64,000 nucleotides of DNA, taken from NCBI RefSeq assembly GCF_024298905.1, contig NZ_CP101154.1, positions 434,001-498,000 on the forward strand, given 5' to 3'. The DNA comes from Natronomonas marina (lineage in GTDB: Archaea; Halobacteriota; Halobacteria; Halobacteriales; Haloarculaceae). This document shows positions 18,904 to 27,771 of the stretch, in pieces; position 1 is the stretch's first letter; each line of letters starts with the position of its first letter. The position numbers were made by a program, and so were the translations under genes. The notes beneath the pieces were generated by a model, which was not told the origin of the DNA, did not search any database, and saw only the letters and a list, made by a program, of their open reading frames with translations.

Positions 18904-19030
18904 GGCCGCCGGTACGGACGCCGGCCCCAAAGAGTCGTTGGTGGCGTCGTCGTCCCGTGCCCGCAGGGACGCCGATCGCCCGCAGAGGCCGCTCTTTCGG
19001 CGGATTTCCACTTTCACCGCGCTACCGACG

Positions 19031-19045
19031 ATTTTTATACTATCG
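19031..19045 (+). promoter_or_regulatory. TATA box of the rpa operon
   Basis: The run ATTTTTATACTATC is an AT island in GC-rich DNA, about 60 bases before the rpa ATG. It fits an archaeal TATA element with a leader of about 35 bases. Confidence 0.55.
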
Positions 19046-19097
19046 GGCACCAACCGGCGTACGTCTCCCACTGAAAACACGCGGAGACGGAACACCC

Positions 19098-20024
19098 ATG
19101 ACAGACCTGCGACAGCACGCAGTCGAGATACACGAACAGTTCTCCGAGCAGCTAGACGTCACGGTCGACGAGATAGAGGAACGGCTGGAGACGCTGGTCT
19201 CGGAGTACCGCGTCCCCATCGAGGAGGCCCGCCGTAGCGTGGTCTCGACGTACCTCGACGAGGCCGACATGGACCGCGAACAGTTGAGCGGTGGCGGCGA
19301 CCAGGCCGCCGAGGTGGCCGACATCGACGCTCCCGAGGAGTGGCTCGATCTGACCGCCAAGGTGGTCGAACTCTGGGAGCCGCGGGCGGACTCCATCGCC
19401 CAGGTCGGTCTGCTCGGCGACGAGACCGGCACGGTCAAGTTCACCAAGTGGGCCAAGAGCGACCTCCCCGAGCTCGAGGAGGGGGCGGTCTACCGGCTCG
19501 GCAACCTCGTCACCGACGAGTACGAGGGCCGCTTCTCGGTGAAGCTCAACTCGACGACCACCATCGAGGAGGTCGACGAGGACATCGAGGTCGGCGACGA
19601 CGCGACCGAGATCGAGGGCGCGCTGGTGGACATTCAGTCCGGGTCCGGGCTCATCAAGCGCTGTCCGGAGGAGGACTGCACGCGCGTCCTCCAGAACGGC
19701 CGCTGTTCGGAGCACGGCGAGGTCGAGGGCGAGTTCGACCTGCGCATCAAGGGCGTCCTCGACGACGGCGACGAGGTCCACGAGGTCATCTTCGACCAGG
19801 CGGCCACGGAGGAACTGACCGGCATCGGTCTCGACGAGGCCCAGGAGATGGCGATGGACGCCCTCGACACCGAGGTCGTCGTCGAGGAGATGCGCGAGAC
19901 CGTCCTGGGTCGGTACTACCGGGTGACCGGGCCGACGCTCGGCCGGTACGTCCTGGCCGACGAGATGGAGACGCTCGGCGCCGCCGACCCCGAGAGCGTG
20001 CTGATCAAAGCGAGGTCCCTGTAA
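19098..20024 (+). CDS. rpa3: Replication protein A (single-stranded DNA-binding), Rpa3-like
   Basis: 308 residues. An N-terminal helical part (about 1-70) is followed by two OB folds: LTAKVVELWEPRADSIAQ (about 88-105) and a second from about 165. A zinc-finger follows in CPEEDCTRVLQNGRCSEHGE (about 193-212). Length and single zinc finger match Haloferax Rpa3. It binds single-stranded DNA in replication and repair. Its TAA stop shares one base with the next ATG, the classic rpa3-rpap3 pair. Confidence 0.9.
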   Translation: MTDLRQHAVEIHEQFSEQLDVTVDEIEERLETLVSEYRVPIEEARRSVVSTYLDEADMDREQLSGGGDQAAEVADIDAPEEWLDLTAKVVELWEPRADSIAQVGLLGDETGTVKFTKWAKSDLPELEEGAVYRLGNLVTDEYEGRFSVKLNSTTTIEEVDEDIEVGDDATEIEGALVDIQSGSGLIKRCPEEDCTRVLQNGRCSEHGEVEGEFDLRIKGVLDDGDEVHEVIFDQAATEELTGIGLDEAQEMAMDALDTEVVVEEMRETVLGRYYRVTGPTLGRYVLADEMETLGAADPESVLIKARSL

Positions 20025-20614
20025 TGAGTGAATCCGCTCCCACCCGCGAGGTCGCCCGACGCGCCTTCGCGGCCGAGTTCAACGACGCATCGTACACGTT
20101 CAAGGAGTCCGACGACGAACGCGCGCCCGTCTACTCGCTGCTTCCGACCGGCGAGCGGGCCAACCGCGTCTTCGTCGTCGGCACCCTGACCGAGACGGAG
20201 GACGTCGGCGACGACAGCGAGTACTGGCGGGGCCGCATCGTCGACCCCACGGGGACGTTCTTCACCTACGCCGGCCAGTACCAGCCGGAGGCCGCCTCGG
20301 CGCTCCGCGAGACCGAGACGCCGGCCTACGTCGCCGTCGTCGGCAAGCCCCGCACCTACGAGACCGACGAGGGCGACGTGAACGTCTCGCTTCGCCCCGA
20401 GTCCATCACGGTCGTCGACGCCGCGACCCGCGACCGGTGGGTCGTCGAGACGGCCGAGCGGACCCTCGAGCGCATCGAGACGTTCGACGGGGCGGACGAG
20501 TACGCCGCGATGGCCGAAACCCAGTACGAGCCGGACCTCTCGGTGTACCGCGACCAGGTGGTCGCGGCGCTGGAGGACCTCGAGGAGGACGCCGAGGTCG
20601 CCGCCGAGGCGTAG
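20024..20614 (+). CDS. rpap3: RPA-associated protein (RPAP-type OB-fold)
   Basis: 196 residues, one predicted OB fold (VFVVGTLTETEDVGDDSEYW, IVDPTGTFFTYAGQYQ) and an acidic helical tail. Haloarchaeal rpa genes are paired with such COG3390-type genes, whose products bind their partner RPA. The one-base overlap with rpa3 (TAATG) indicates coupled translation. Confidence 0.88.
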   Translation: MSESAPTREVARRAFAAEFNDASYTFKESDDERAPVYSLLPTGERANRVFVVGTLTETEDVGDDSEYWRGRIVDPTGTFFTYAGQYQPEAASALRETETPAYVAVVGKPRTYETDEGDVNVSLRPESITVVDAATRDRWVVETAERTLERIETFDGADEYAAMAETQYEPDLSVYRDQVVAALEDLEEDAEVAAEA

Positions 20615-20696
20615 CGTCCCACCCTCGACCGCCCGTCCGCCGCCGACGCTCGACGGACGACCGGCCGCCGAGCGGCATGCGTCCGTCTGACAAACG

Positions 20697-20706
20697 CTTA
20701 TATACG
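20697..20706 (+). promoter_or_regulatory. TATA box for the RHH coiled-coil gene
   Basis: CTTATATACG lies 28 bases (centre to start) before the ATG at 20730. That spacing predicts a leaderless transcript, common in haloarchaea. Confidence 0.6.
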
Positions 20707-20729
20707 TGGACGAGCCAGCTAGGCACAAT

Positions 20730-21152
20730 ATGGGCAACAAGAACAAGACCATCTCCTTTCGGGTCAACGAGGACGCCTTCGAGACCCTCCGGGAGATAGC
20801 CGAGGAGCGTGACATCTCGCTTTCGGCGGTGTTCCGCGACTACGTGGACACGCTGGTGGCCCACGACGGCCAGGTCCGGGTCGTCCCGGAGCACGAACTG
20901 AAAGGCGGCAGCGCGACCGAGACGGCCTCGCCGACCGAGAGCTTCCCGCCGAAGGTCGAGGTGCCCAAGAGCTTCGTCCGCGAGCACGAGCGGCTCGAAC
21001 TCGAGGCCGAACACCTCCGGGAACAGCTCGACGAGTACAAGCAGTACGTGACGAAGCTCAGCCAGGAACTCGAGGAACAGGAGGCCCAGGACGTCATCCA
21101 ACTGGAGGAACTGGACGAGGAAGCCGAAGAGGAGCCGTTCCGCCTCGGCTAG
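20730..21152 (+). CDS. Ribbon-helix-helix protein with coiled-coil tail
   Basis: 140 residues. N-terminal RHH/CopG-like motif: KTISFRVNEDAFETLREIAE followed by ISLSAVFRDYVDTL (about 5-42). A proline-rich linker leads to a long coiled coil (about 82-125) and an acidic C-terminus. Likely a small dimeric DNA-binding protein. ATG start set by the TATA spacing. Its stop overlaps the convergent neighbour by four bases. Confidence 0.75.
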   Translation: MGNKNKTISFRVNEDAFETLREIAEERDISLSAVFRDYVDTLVAHDGQVRVVPEHELKGGSATETASPTESFPPKVEVPKSFVREHERLELEAEHLREQLDEYKQYVTKLSQELEEQEAQDVIQLEELDEEAEEEPFRLG

Positions 21153-21601
21153 GTGAGTTCGCGCCGCTTTTCCCGCAGTTCGTCTTCCATCTCCTCGCGC
21201 CCGTCGACGGCCGCCAGCCGCTCGGCCGCCTCCATCGTTCGGACGCCGTCGTCGAGGAATGAGAGCACGTCGCCGGGGTAGGCATACAGCATGTAGTCGT
21301 CGCCCATCACGTCGACGATGGCGTCGGGGCCGAGCCCCTCGGCGCGCAACTCCAGCAGGTACGCGACGAACTTCCGCTGGGGGCAGCCGCAGTGCGGGTG
21401 CGACTGGCAGTCGCAGTCGAGGAAGTCCTCGGCGAACTCCAGCACCCGATCCCGGGAGGCCTCGTCGAGTTTCGCGATGCCGTCGCCGGTGAAGAGGATG
21501 TCCAGCGTCGCCCCCGAGAAGGCGCTCTTCGGGAACGACGTGTCCAGCTGGGAGGCCAGCTGCCGGTGGTTCTTGACGTATATCTTGTCGGTGATGGCCA
21601 C
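21149..21601 (-). CDS. Haloarchaeal conserved protein with Cys-rich segment
   Basis: 150 residues from GTG 21601 (VAITDKIYVKNHRQLASQLD). The N-terminal half is an alpha/beta unit (FSGATLDILFTGDGIAKLD). A cluster CDCQSHPHCGC at about 92-102 suggests a metal site. The C-terminus is helical and charged. Conserved across haloarchaea in my memory, with no assigned function. Confidence 0.65.
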   Translation of the reverse strand: MAITDKIYVKNHRQLASQLDTSFPKSAFSGATLDILFTGDGIAKLDEASRDRVLEFAEDFLDCDCQSHPHCGCPQRKFVAYLLELRAEGLGPDAIVDVMGDDYMLYAYPGDVLSFLDDGVRTMEAAERLAAVDGREEMEDELREKRRELT

Positions 21602-21717
21602 GTTGGCGGGGGTAGGCGGTCGGTGGTTAAAAATCACCGGACGCCGTGCGGCCCCGTGGCAGGCGACGGCGGGAGTCGTAACGTATATCCGTCACAGCGG
21701 GGTAGATACGGGTGCGT

Positions 21718-21789
21718 GTCCGGGTTGGGGTATTGGCATCCTCCAGCCTTGTGGTGGCTGGGAAGTGGGTTCGATTCCCGCACCCGGAC
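21718..21789 (+). tRNA. tRNA-His (GTG)
   Basis: Cloverleaf with acceptor TCCGGGT/ACCCGGA, anticodon stem CAGCC/GGCTG around loop TTGTGGT (anticodon GTG), and T-arm GTGGG-TTCGATT-CCCGC. The extra G at -1 (21718) opposite discriminator C (21789) is the identity mark of tRNA-His. No intron, no encoded CCA. Confidence 0.95.
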
Positions 21790-21840
21790 TGATACTACCT
21801 CTTACACTATCGGCGGCAGATCGTTTCGCAGTCAACGTTT

Positions 21841-22032
21841 CTAATCCACCACATCGTGCCGGTCCGGGCGTTCGTGGAAGCGTCCGCTACGACCGAGGCC
21901 GACGCGCACTACCTCGAAAACGTCGTCTCGCTGTGTCCGTCCTGCCACCGGAGGGCGGAGTTCGGGGGCGTCGAACCGGACCGACTCCGGGAGGCAGTCC
22001 GACGGAGGACCGGTTCCGACGGGGCGAATTAG
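21841..22032 (+). pseudogene. HNH endonuclease C-terminal remnant
   Basis: Frame without a plausible start, encoding the C-terminal part of an HNH nuclease: LIHHIVPVRAFVE, DAHYLENVVSLCPSCHRRAE, then a short tail and TAG at 22030. The HH and N-H motif residues and CPSCH are intact, but everything upstream is missing; the frame is open only back to a stop at 21790. It starts about 50 bp after tRNA-His, so it is probably the leftover of an element that once integrated there. Confidence 0.8.
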
Positions 22033-22372
22033 GCCCCCTCTACCGTCGCGTCGGACCCAGTCGCGAGCGTTCGCCCCGACGGCCCGCTATCGCCATCCGT
22101 CGAACGGCGCGCGGAACGGCGCGAACGGTCGGTAGACGGCGTCTGCAACTTTTTGTATCGATAAACGTCCGGGTATAATAGGCGGAATCAAATTATGAAA
22201 CCAATGGAACGTTTAATATACCGGGGAAATGAGAGTGGACGTAAGCAGTCACCATCGGGAAAAACGGCGGGAGACCTCACCCCAGCCTCCACCGACGGAC
22301 GAGTGTTGGTGGGTACGGCACATAAACCCTCCCGGCCGTTCTCCCGACGTGAGACTGCGGACGAAACCAACC
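22033..22372 (+). promoter_or_regulatory. Promoter and leader region of the pilin gene
   Basis: 340 bp without a gene. A TATA-like TTTAATATAC is at 22212-22221, so the pilin mRNA would have an unusually long leader of about 125 bases before ATG 22373. A second AT-rich patch is at 22165-22195. Nothing else is evident. Confidence 0.5.
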
Positions 22373-22864
22373 ATGAAGCTAAACGAGTTATTAACGGACG
22401 ACGACGCGGTATCGCCGGTCATCGGCGTCATCCTGATGGTCGCGATTACGGTCATTCTCGCGGCCGTCATCGGGACCTTCGTCCTCGGTCTCGGTGACCA
22501 GGTCCAGAGTACGACGCCGCAGGCACAGTTCACGTTCAACGAACCCAGCAGCGGTGATGTCGACATCACACACGACGGCGGAGACCCCGTCTCCGCGGAC
22601 AACGTTGAAGTCGTCGACAGTAATAATAACGGACCGTTCTGTGACGGCGGCAGCGGTGACTGGGGAGCCACGGAAATTACAGCCGGTGACACCTGTACGG
22701 ACGTGAGCGGCCTCGGCAGCTCAGAGGGAACCCTCCGAGTCACCTGGGAGTCCGACGACGGTTCCAACAGTGGGACCTCAGAGGGAACCCTCCGAGTCAC
22801 CTGGGAGTCCGACGACGGTTCCAACAGTGGGACCCTCGCGACGTACGACTACGACTTCACGTAA
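22373..22864 (+). CDS. Archaeal type IV pilin-like protein
   Basis: 163 residues. Short charged leader MKLNELLTDDDA, then the class III signal and hydrophobic core AVSPVIGVILMVAITVILAA (about 12-31); cleavage by the archaeal prepilin peptidase is expected just before VSPVIG. The extracellular part is acidic and Ser/Gly/Asn-rich with two Cys (FCDGG, DTCTDV) that could form a disulfide. Residues about 117-154 are a perfect tandem duplication of a 19-residue unit. Probable role: adhesion pilus subunit. Single gene. Confidence 0.88.
   Translation: MKLNELLTDDDAVSPVIGVILMVAITVILAAVIGTFVLGLGDQVQSTTPQAQFTFNEPSSGDVDITHDGGDPVSADNVEVVDSNNNGPFCDGGSGDWGATEITAGDTCTDVSGLGSSEGTLRVTWESDDGSNSGTSEGTLRVTWESDDGSNSGTLATYDYDFT
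22720..22833 (+). repeat. Perfect 57-bp tandem duplication inside the pilin gene
   Basis: Bases 22720-22776 and 22777-22833 are identical. The unit is 19 codons, so the frame is kept and the pilin gains one extra 19-residue block (SEGTLRVTWESDDGSNSGT). Identity at the DNA level implies a very recent event or continuing homogenisation. Confidence 0.95.
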
Positions 22865-22936
22865 CGACCTCGGTCTTCATTTTTCGGACGCGTCGAAAGC
22901 CGATCAGCGACCGCTCTGGGACCACCTAATTAGTTC

Positions 22937-24157
22937 CTACCGACGTACTGTCCCGTCGGTGCCGTAACCGGAGCCTCCGACCGAGGAGTTCTCCCGTCCC
23001 GTACGGCCCGCGATCTCCCCGCCCTCCTTGACGATCTCCAGGGCGGTCATCACGTCGGTCCGGGAGAGGAGTCCGACGAGATCATCCGAGTCGTCGACGA
23101 CGAGCAGTCGCCCGATGCCCTGTTTTTGCATCGTCTCGAAGGCGTCCATGACGGGCGTGTCGGGCGTGACGGTGTGAAGGTCGCGGCTCATCACGTCCTC
23201 GACGCGGTAGGCGTCGCGTTCGACCTCGTCGACCCCGCGTGCGTCGGACAGCGTGACGATGCCGGCGACGCGGCCGTCGTCGAGAACCGGGTAGCCGGTG
23301 TGGCGCTCGCGGAACATCCGGTCGAGGAGGTCGGCGACCGACGCGTCGGGGGCGACGACGTCCAACTCGTTCCGCGGCGTCATCACGTCCCGGACCTCGA
23401 CCCCCTCGAAGGCGGCGTTCATCACGGTGCGGGAGGACTCGGAGGCGGCGGCGATGTAGATGAAGAAGGCCAGCACGATGAGAAAGACGTTGAAGCCGGC
23501 CAGCAGGCCGAACAGCCCGAGACCGATGGCGAACAACTGTCCGACGCGGGCGGCCTGCTGGGTCGCCTTCGCGTGGGGGCGACTCCGGGCCAAGAGCGCC
23601 CGCAGGATGCGGCCGCCGTCCATCGGGAAGCCGGGCAGCAGATTGAACGCCGCGAGGACGACGTTCATCGCCGCGAGATAGGCGAGCGTGAACCGCACCG
23701 CCTCGAGACCGAAGCTGCCCGAGGGGGTGACGAGGAAGGCGGCGTAGGCCAGGACGCCGACGACGACGGAGACGATGGGACCGGCGATGGCGATGTTGAA
23801 CTCCTTCTTCCAGTCCTCGGGAATCTCCTCCATCTGGGCGACGCCGCCGAGCAGCCACAGGGTGATGGACTCGATTGGCACGCCGTAGCGGCGGGCCACC
23901 AGCGAGTGGCCGAACTCGTGGGCGACGACGCAGACGAACAGCCCGATTGCGGCGACGCTCCCGATGCCGTACCGGGCCGGCGTCGATCCGGTCAGGACCG
24001 CCGCGTCGATGGTGGTCCCGAGCGTGTCGTTGAGCAGCGGCACCCACTCGCCGAGCTGGAACCCGATGACGTAGGCGAACACCGGCAGGACCAGCAGGAA
24101 CGTCAGGTCCAGCTTGATGGGGATGCCGAACGCGCTGCCGACGCGAAAGCTCTTCAT
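22937..24157 (-). CDS. Site-2 protease-like M50 metalloprotease with CBS pair
   Basis: 406 residues from ATG 24157. Membrane metalloprotease with zinc site VVAHEFGHSLVARRYG and third ligand in LLPGFPMDGGRILRALL, six or so membrane helices, then two CBS domains (about 245-370: VMTPRNELDVV, VMSRDLHTVTPD). It would cut membrane-anchored regulators inside the bilayer, with CBS domains sensing adenine nucleotides. Divergent from the cupin gene, 86 bp apart. Confidence 0.9.
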   Translation of the reverse strand: MKSFRVGSAFGIPIKLDLTFLLVLPVFAYVIGFQLGEWVPLLNDTLGTTIDAAVLTGSTPARYGIGSVAAIGLFVCVVAHEFGHSLVARRYGVPIESITLWLLGGVAQMEEIPEDWKKEFNIAIAGPIVSVVVGVLAYAAFLVTPSGSFGLEAVRFTLAYLAAMNVVLAAFNLLPGFPMDGGRILRALLARSRPHAKATQQAARVGQLFAIGLGLFGLLAGFNVFLIVLAFFIYIAAASESSRTVMNAAFEGVEVRDVMTPRNELDVVAPDASVADLLDRMFRERHTGYPVLDDGRVAGIVTLSDARGVDEVERDAYRVEDVMSRDLHTVTPDTPVMDAFETMQKQGIGRLLVVDDSDDLVGLLSRTDVMTALEIVKEGGEIAGRTGRENSSVGGSGYGTDGTVRR

Positions 24158-24243
24158 GGGTCGGAGTTGTCCCCGGAGGCGTAAATATCCGACCGGAGTC
24201 GTGGACCCGAGGGTTGGAGTGCGTCGGCCGCCAACGGAGGCGT

Positions 24244-24618
24244 ATGTCCGAGGAACCGCCGCTCGTTCGCCGCAGCGCTGACGTCGAGTACGAGACCGTC
24301 GAGGCGGCCGAGGGCCTCCGGAAGGGCGTCCTCGTCGGCGCCGAGCACGGTGCGCCGAACCTCGCCATCCGGCGGTTCGTCCTCGAACCGGGTGCCGAGG
24401 TGCCGAAACACACCAACGAGATAGAGCACGAGCAGTACGTGCTGGAGGGCGAGTACGTCGTCGGTCTGGAGGACGAGGAACACGTCGTCGGCGCGGGCGA
24501 CTCGCTACACATCCCGGCAGGGACGGTCCACTGGTACCGCAACGAGGGGGACGAGCCGGGGGCGTTCCTCTGTGCGGTGCCGGCCGGCGACGACGAGATT
24601 CGACTCCTCGAGGAGTGA
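24244..24618 (+). CDS. Single-domain cupin
   Basis: 124 residues. Cupin motif 1 in HTNEIEHEQYVLEGEY and motif 2 in DSLHIPAGTVHWYRN give the usual metal ligands (His, His, Glu, His). Small cupins like this bind a metal and a sugar or acid; the substrate is not predictable. ATG at 24244 by comparison with the family's short N-terminus. Confidence 0.85.
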   Translation: MSEEPPLVRRSADVEYETVEAAEGLRKGVLVGAEHGAPNLAIRRFVLEPGAEVPKHTNEIEHEQYVLEGEYVVGLEDEEHVVGAGDSLHIPAGTVHWYRNEGDEPGAFLCAVPAGDDEIRLLEE

Positions 24619-24712
24619 GCGGGTGCACCCGTCGGCGCCGTCCGCAGGGGGTGTGCCGTCCGTCCACACCGCTCCCGGTCCACTGAAATACCCCCGCACA
24701 CTACGTACGGGC

Positions 24713-26740
24713 GTGTCGAAGCAGGTCGCCGCCGTCGATACGCTGTTCCTCCACGAGGCCGGCGACGAGTACGCGGTCGTCGTCCGCCGGGACGGCGAGC
24801 GACTGCTCCGGGGTCGGCTGGAACTGAAGCGAACCGACGCCGGGCCCCGACCCGGCCGGTTCCGCGTCAGGGACGGCGACGACGAGGTGCCCCGCCGACC
24901 CGAGCAGTTCGTCGAGATGGCCCGCCGAGCCGAGCGCATCCGCATCTCCGAGCAGACCTCCCGGGAGGCCCGGACGGACCTGGAGGCGATGCTCGACGGC
25001 TACCAGCTGGCGGCCAAGCAGGTCCGGACCTGTCGCATCTGTGCTGGCAAGGGCCGATACTCGCCGCTGACCTCCGAGACGGCCATCGAGGCCGACGACG
25101 AGCACATCTGCCCGGACTGCGCGAAGCGGGAACTGGAGCGGGAGGCCAACTACCGGGGGCTGCGGTCGGGCGCCCGCGAGCGCCTCGAGGAACTCCTCGT
25201 CGAGGTCGGCGACCTCGAGCGGGTCCGGAACCTGCTGTCGGGGCAACTCGACCCCGACCTCACGAAGTTCGACGAGATAAGCGCGACGACCGACGAGATC
25301 GACCTCGTGCCGACGGAGTCGCTGGACGTCCACCCCGACCTCGCGGCGAGCCTCGAACAGTTCGACGAACTGCTGCCGGTCCAGAGTCTCGCCGTCGAGG
25401 GGGGCCTGCTGGAGGGCCGCGACCAGTTGGTCGTCTCGGCGACGGCGACCGGGAAGACGCTCGTCGGCGAACTCGCGGGCATCGACCGCGCCCTGAAGGG
25501 CGAGGGGAAGATGCTCTTCCTGGTGCCGCTGGTCGCGCTGGCCAACCAGAAGCACGACGACTTCACCGACGACTACGGCGACCTGCTGGAGGTGTCGCTG
25601 CGGGTCGGCGCCTCCCGCATCCGTGACTCGGGCAACCGCTTCGACCCGGGCGCGGACGTCATCGTCGGCACCTACGAGGGCATCGACCACGCGCTGCGGA
25701 CGGGCAAGGACCTCGGCGACATCGGTACCGTCGTCATCGACGAGGTGCACAACCTCGGCGAGGAGGAGCGCGGCCACCGGCTGGACGGCCTCGTCTCGCG
25801 GCTGAAACACTACTGCGAGACGAACGGCTCGGACACCCAGTGGGTGTACCTGTCGGCGACGGTCGGCAACGCGGGGCAACTGGGCGAGAAACTGGGCGCC
25901 CGCCTCGTCGAGTTCGAGGAGCGGCCGGTCCCCATCGAGCGTCACGTCACCTTCGCGGACGGCTCCGAGAAGGTGGACATCGAGAACAAGCTCGTCAGGC
26001 GGGCCTACGACTCGAAATCCTCGAAGGGGTATCGCGGCCAGACCATCGTCTTCACGAACTCCCGGCGGCGGTGTCACGAGATATCGCGGCGCCTGGAGTA
26101 CGACTCGGCGCCGTATCACGCCGGGCTGGACTACGGCCAGCGCAAGCGCGTCGAGCGGCAGTTCGGCGACCAGGAGTTGGCCTGCGTCGTCACGACGGCG
26201 GCGCTCGCCGCGGGCGTCGACTTCCCGGCCTCGCAGGTGATCTTCGACTCGCTGGCGATGGGTATCGAGTGGCTCTCCGTCCAGGAGTTCGAGCAGATGC
26301 TCGGCCGGGCCGGTCGCCCGGACTACCACGACGAGGGGACCGTCTACGTCCTCGTGGAACCGGACTGCACGTACCACAACTCCATGGAGATGAGCGAGGA
26401 CGAGGTGGCGTTCAAGCTCCTGAAAGGCGAGATGGAGCCGGTCGTCACTCGCTACGACGAGGCAGCCGCCATCGAGGAGACGCTGGCGAACGTCACCGTC
26501 GCCGGGAAGGGCGCAAAGCGACTCAACGACCGTATGGTCGGTGAGGTGCCGACGAAACACGCCGTCGGCAAACTGCTGGAGTACGAGTTCATCGACGGGT
26601 TCGAACCGACGCCACTGGGGCGGGCGGTCACCGAGCACTTCCTCGAACCCGACGAGGCCTTCGCAATGCTGGACGCCGTCAGGAAGGGAACACCGCCGTA
26701 CGAACTCGTCGCCGAGATCGAACTCCGCGAGGAGCACTGA
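24713..26740 (+). CDS. Ski2-like DEAD/DEAH helicase with N-terminal zinc domain (DUF5814 type)
   Basis: 675 residues from GTG 24713. N-terminal beta domain (1-90); zinc site CRIC and CPDC (about 105-140); then helicase core with motif I SATATGKT (about 244), motif II DEVHNLGEEE (about 343), motif III YLSATVG, and C-terminal motifs TIVFTNSRRRCHE and QMLGRAGRPD. The C-terminus resembles the winged-helix part of Ski2/Hel308-like enzymes. Large conserved haloarchaeal DNA or RNA helicase; exact role unknown. Confidence 0.88.
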   Translation: MSKQVAAVDTLFLHEAGDEYAVVVRRDGERLLRGRLELKRTDAGPRPGRFRVRDGDDEVPRRPEQFVEMARRAERIRISEQTSREARTDLEAMLDGYQLAAKQVRTCRICAGKGRYSPLTSETAIEADDEHICPDCAKRELEREANYRGLRSGARERLEELLVEVGDLERVRNLLSGQLDPDLTKFDEISATTDEIDLVPTESLDVHPDLAASLEQFDELLPVQSLAVEGGLLEGRDQLVVSATATGKTLVGELAGIDRALKGEGKMLFLVPLVALANQKHDDFTDDYGDLLEVSLRVGASRIRDSGNRFDPGADVIVGTYEGIDHALRTGKDLGDIGTVVIDEVHNLGEEERGHRLDGLVSRLKHYCETNGSDTQWVYLSATVGNAGQLGEKLGARLVEFEERPVPIERHVTFADGSEKVDIENKLVRRAYDSKSSKGYRGQTIVFTNSRRRCHEISRRLEYDSAPYHAGLDYGQRKRVERQFGDQELACVVTTAALAAGVDFPASQVIFDSLAMGIEWLSVQEFEQMLGRAGRPDYHDEGTVYVLVEPDCTYHNSMEMSEDEVAFKLLKGEMEPVVTRYDEAAAIEETLANVTVAGKGAKRLNDRMVGEVPTKHAVGKLLEYEFIDGFEPTPLGRAVTEHFLEPDEAFAMLDAVRKGTPPYELVAEIELREEH

Positions 26741-26774
26741 CGGGACGTACCGCCGCGACGACCGTCGGCCGGCG

Positions 26775-27017
26775 TCAGTCGCTCGCCCGGATTCGCCACG
26801 TCGTCGCGTTCGTGTAGGACCACTTCTCGACGTCGATCCGGTCGTCGGCCTCCCGGAGCCGCTTCAAGAGGAGGCCGACCTGCGAGGGCGTGAGATCGAC
26901 CTCGTCGGCGACGAACTTGCTCTTGACGTAGGCCTCGCCGTCTTCGGCCTGCCGGTGGAGGTACGCCTCGAGACGCTCCTCGTCGTCGTCGGTCACCGTC
27001 TCACAGCGACTGCTCAC
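26775..27017 (-). CDS. Small winged-helix-like protein (perhaps DUF7123)
   Basis: 80 residues, GTG start at 27017. Helix-turn-helix-like pattern FVADEVDLTPSQVGLLLKRL followed by a beta wing (KWSYTNATTWRIR). Likely DNA-binding. Its start overlaps the stop of the upstream membrane-protein gene (GTGA), so the pair is co-translated. Confidence 0.7.
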   Translation of the reverse strand: MSSRCETVTDDDEERLEAYLHRQAEDGEAYVKSKFVADEVDLTPSQVGLLLKRLREADDRIDVEKWSYTNATTWRIRASD

Positions 27018-27259
27018 GAGCGGTCACCTCCCACGTCGTGTCGGTGCCCGGCCACGATGGCCGCGGCGTGCAGTACGACCAGCACCGCGAGCGTCGTCTC
27101 CGAGAGCGAGCCCCGAACGTAGAGTCCGACGGCCGCGACGTGGACGAAGGGGAACGCCGCCGCCGCCCAGAAGGCCACCCCCTCGACGAACGCCAGGAGG
27201 CGACCGAGGGCCCAGCCGAACGGCTCGGACAGCCGACCGGATACCGTGGCGTGTCTCAT
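27014..27259 (-). CDS. Small two-helix membrane protein
   Basis: 81 residues from ATG 27259. Two hydrophobic segments (FVEGVAFWAAAAFPFVHVAA and TLAVLVVLHAAAIVAG) and a His-containing tail. No recognised family. First of a two-gene unit with the winged-helix gene. Confidence 0.6.
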   Translation of the reverse strand: MRHATVSGRLSEPFGWALGRLLAFVEGVAFWAAAAFPFVHVAAVGLYVRGSLSETTLAVLVVLHAAAIVAGHRHDVGGDRS

Positions 27260-27338
27260 ACTCGACTCGACGGAGGGGTATATCAAAGCCGTATCCTAGG
27301 CTAAAACGGCTCTTTGTGCCACCGAATGGCAGGGCGAA

Positions 27339-27626
27339 TCAGGCCACTGCCAGCGACGCCAGCGGCGCGAGCATGCCGGCGAAGGCGATGTCGAGGTACG
27401 AGAGCAGGATGACGAGCACCGCACCCGGCACGCCGCCGACAGCACAGACCAGCACCGCGATCGGCGTGATCGAGACGCCGAGGCCGACGAAGTTGGCGAC
27501 GAGGAGGATGATCACCCCGACGATGGCGTTGACGATGAGCGGTTTCACCGTCTTGATGATGCGGTAGGCCCCGAAGAGCAGCGCCAACGCCAGGACGAGG
27601 AGGGCGATTTCGGTTGTCGTGACCAT
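27339..27626 (-). CDS. BofA-like membrane protein
   Basis: 95 residues with three hydrophobic segments. The central part KPLIVNAIVGVIILLVANFV matches the pro-sigmaK-processing-inhibitor BofA family, here in an archaeon with no sporulation. Function in archaea is unknown; BofA inhibits a membrane metalloprotease in Bacillus, so a protease-modulating role is possible but speculative. Confidence 0.8.
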   Translation of the reverse strand: MVTTTEIALLVLALALLFGAYRIIKTVKPLIVNAIVGVIILLVANFVGLGVSITPIAVLVCAVGGVPGAVLVILLSYLDIAFAGMLAPLASLAVA

Positions 27627-27771
27627 GTCCGGCGGTTCTCGGTGCCGGGGTAAATCCCTTGGGGCCAGCGCGGGCGGTAGTGTTCGGAGTAGTAGTTTTC
27701 AGTCCGTATCTGAACACCGCCGTCCCGCGGAACGAAACGTTTTCACACGCGGAGAGTGTCGATACGGACGC

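Noticed and set aside
18619-19095. 158-residue version of the small Cys protein
   Set aside because: The first 64 residues read across the rpa promoter region with no family-like sequence.
21149-21637. N-terminal 12-residue extension upstream of GTG 21601
   Set aside because: The extra residues (IFNHRPPTPAN) look non-coding and AT-rich upstream DNA there fits a promoter.
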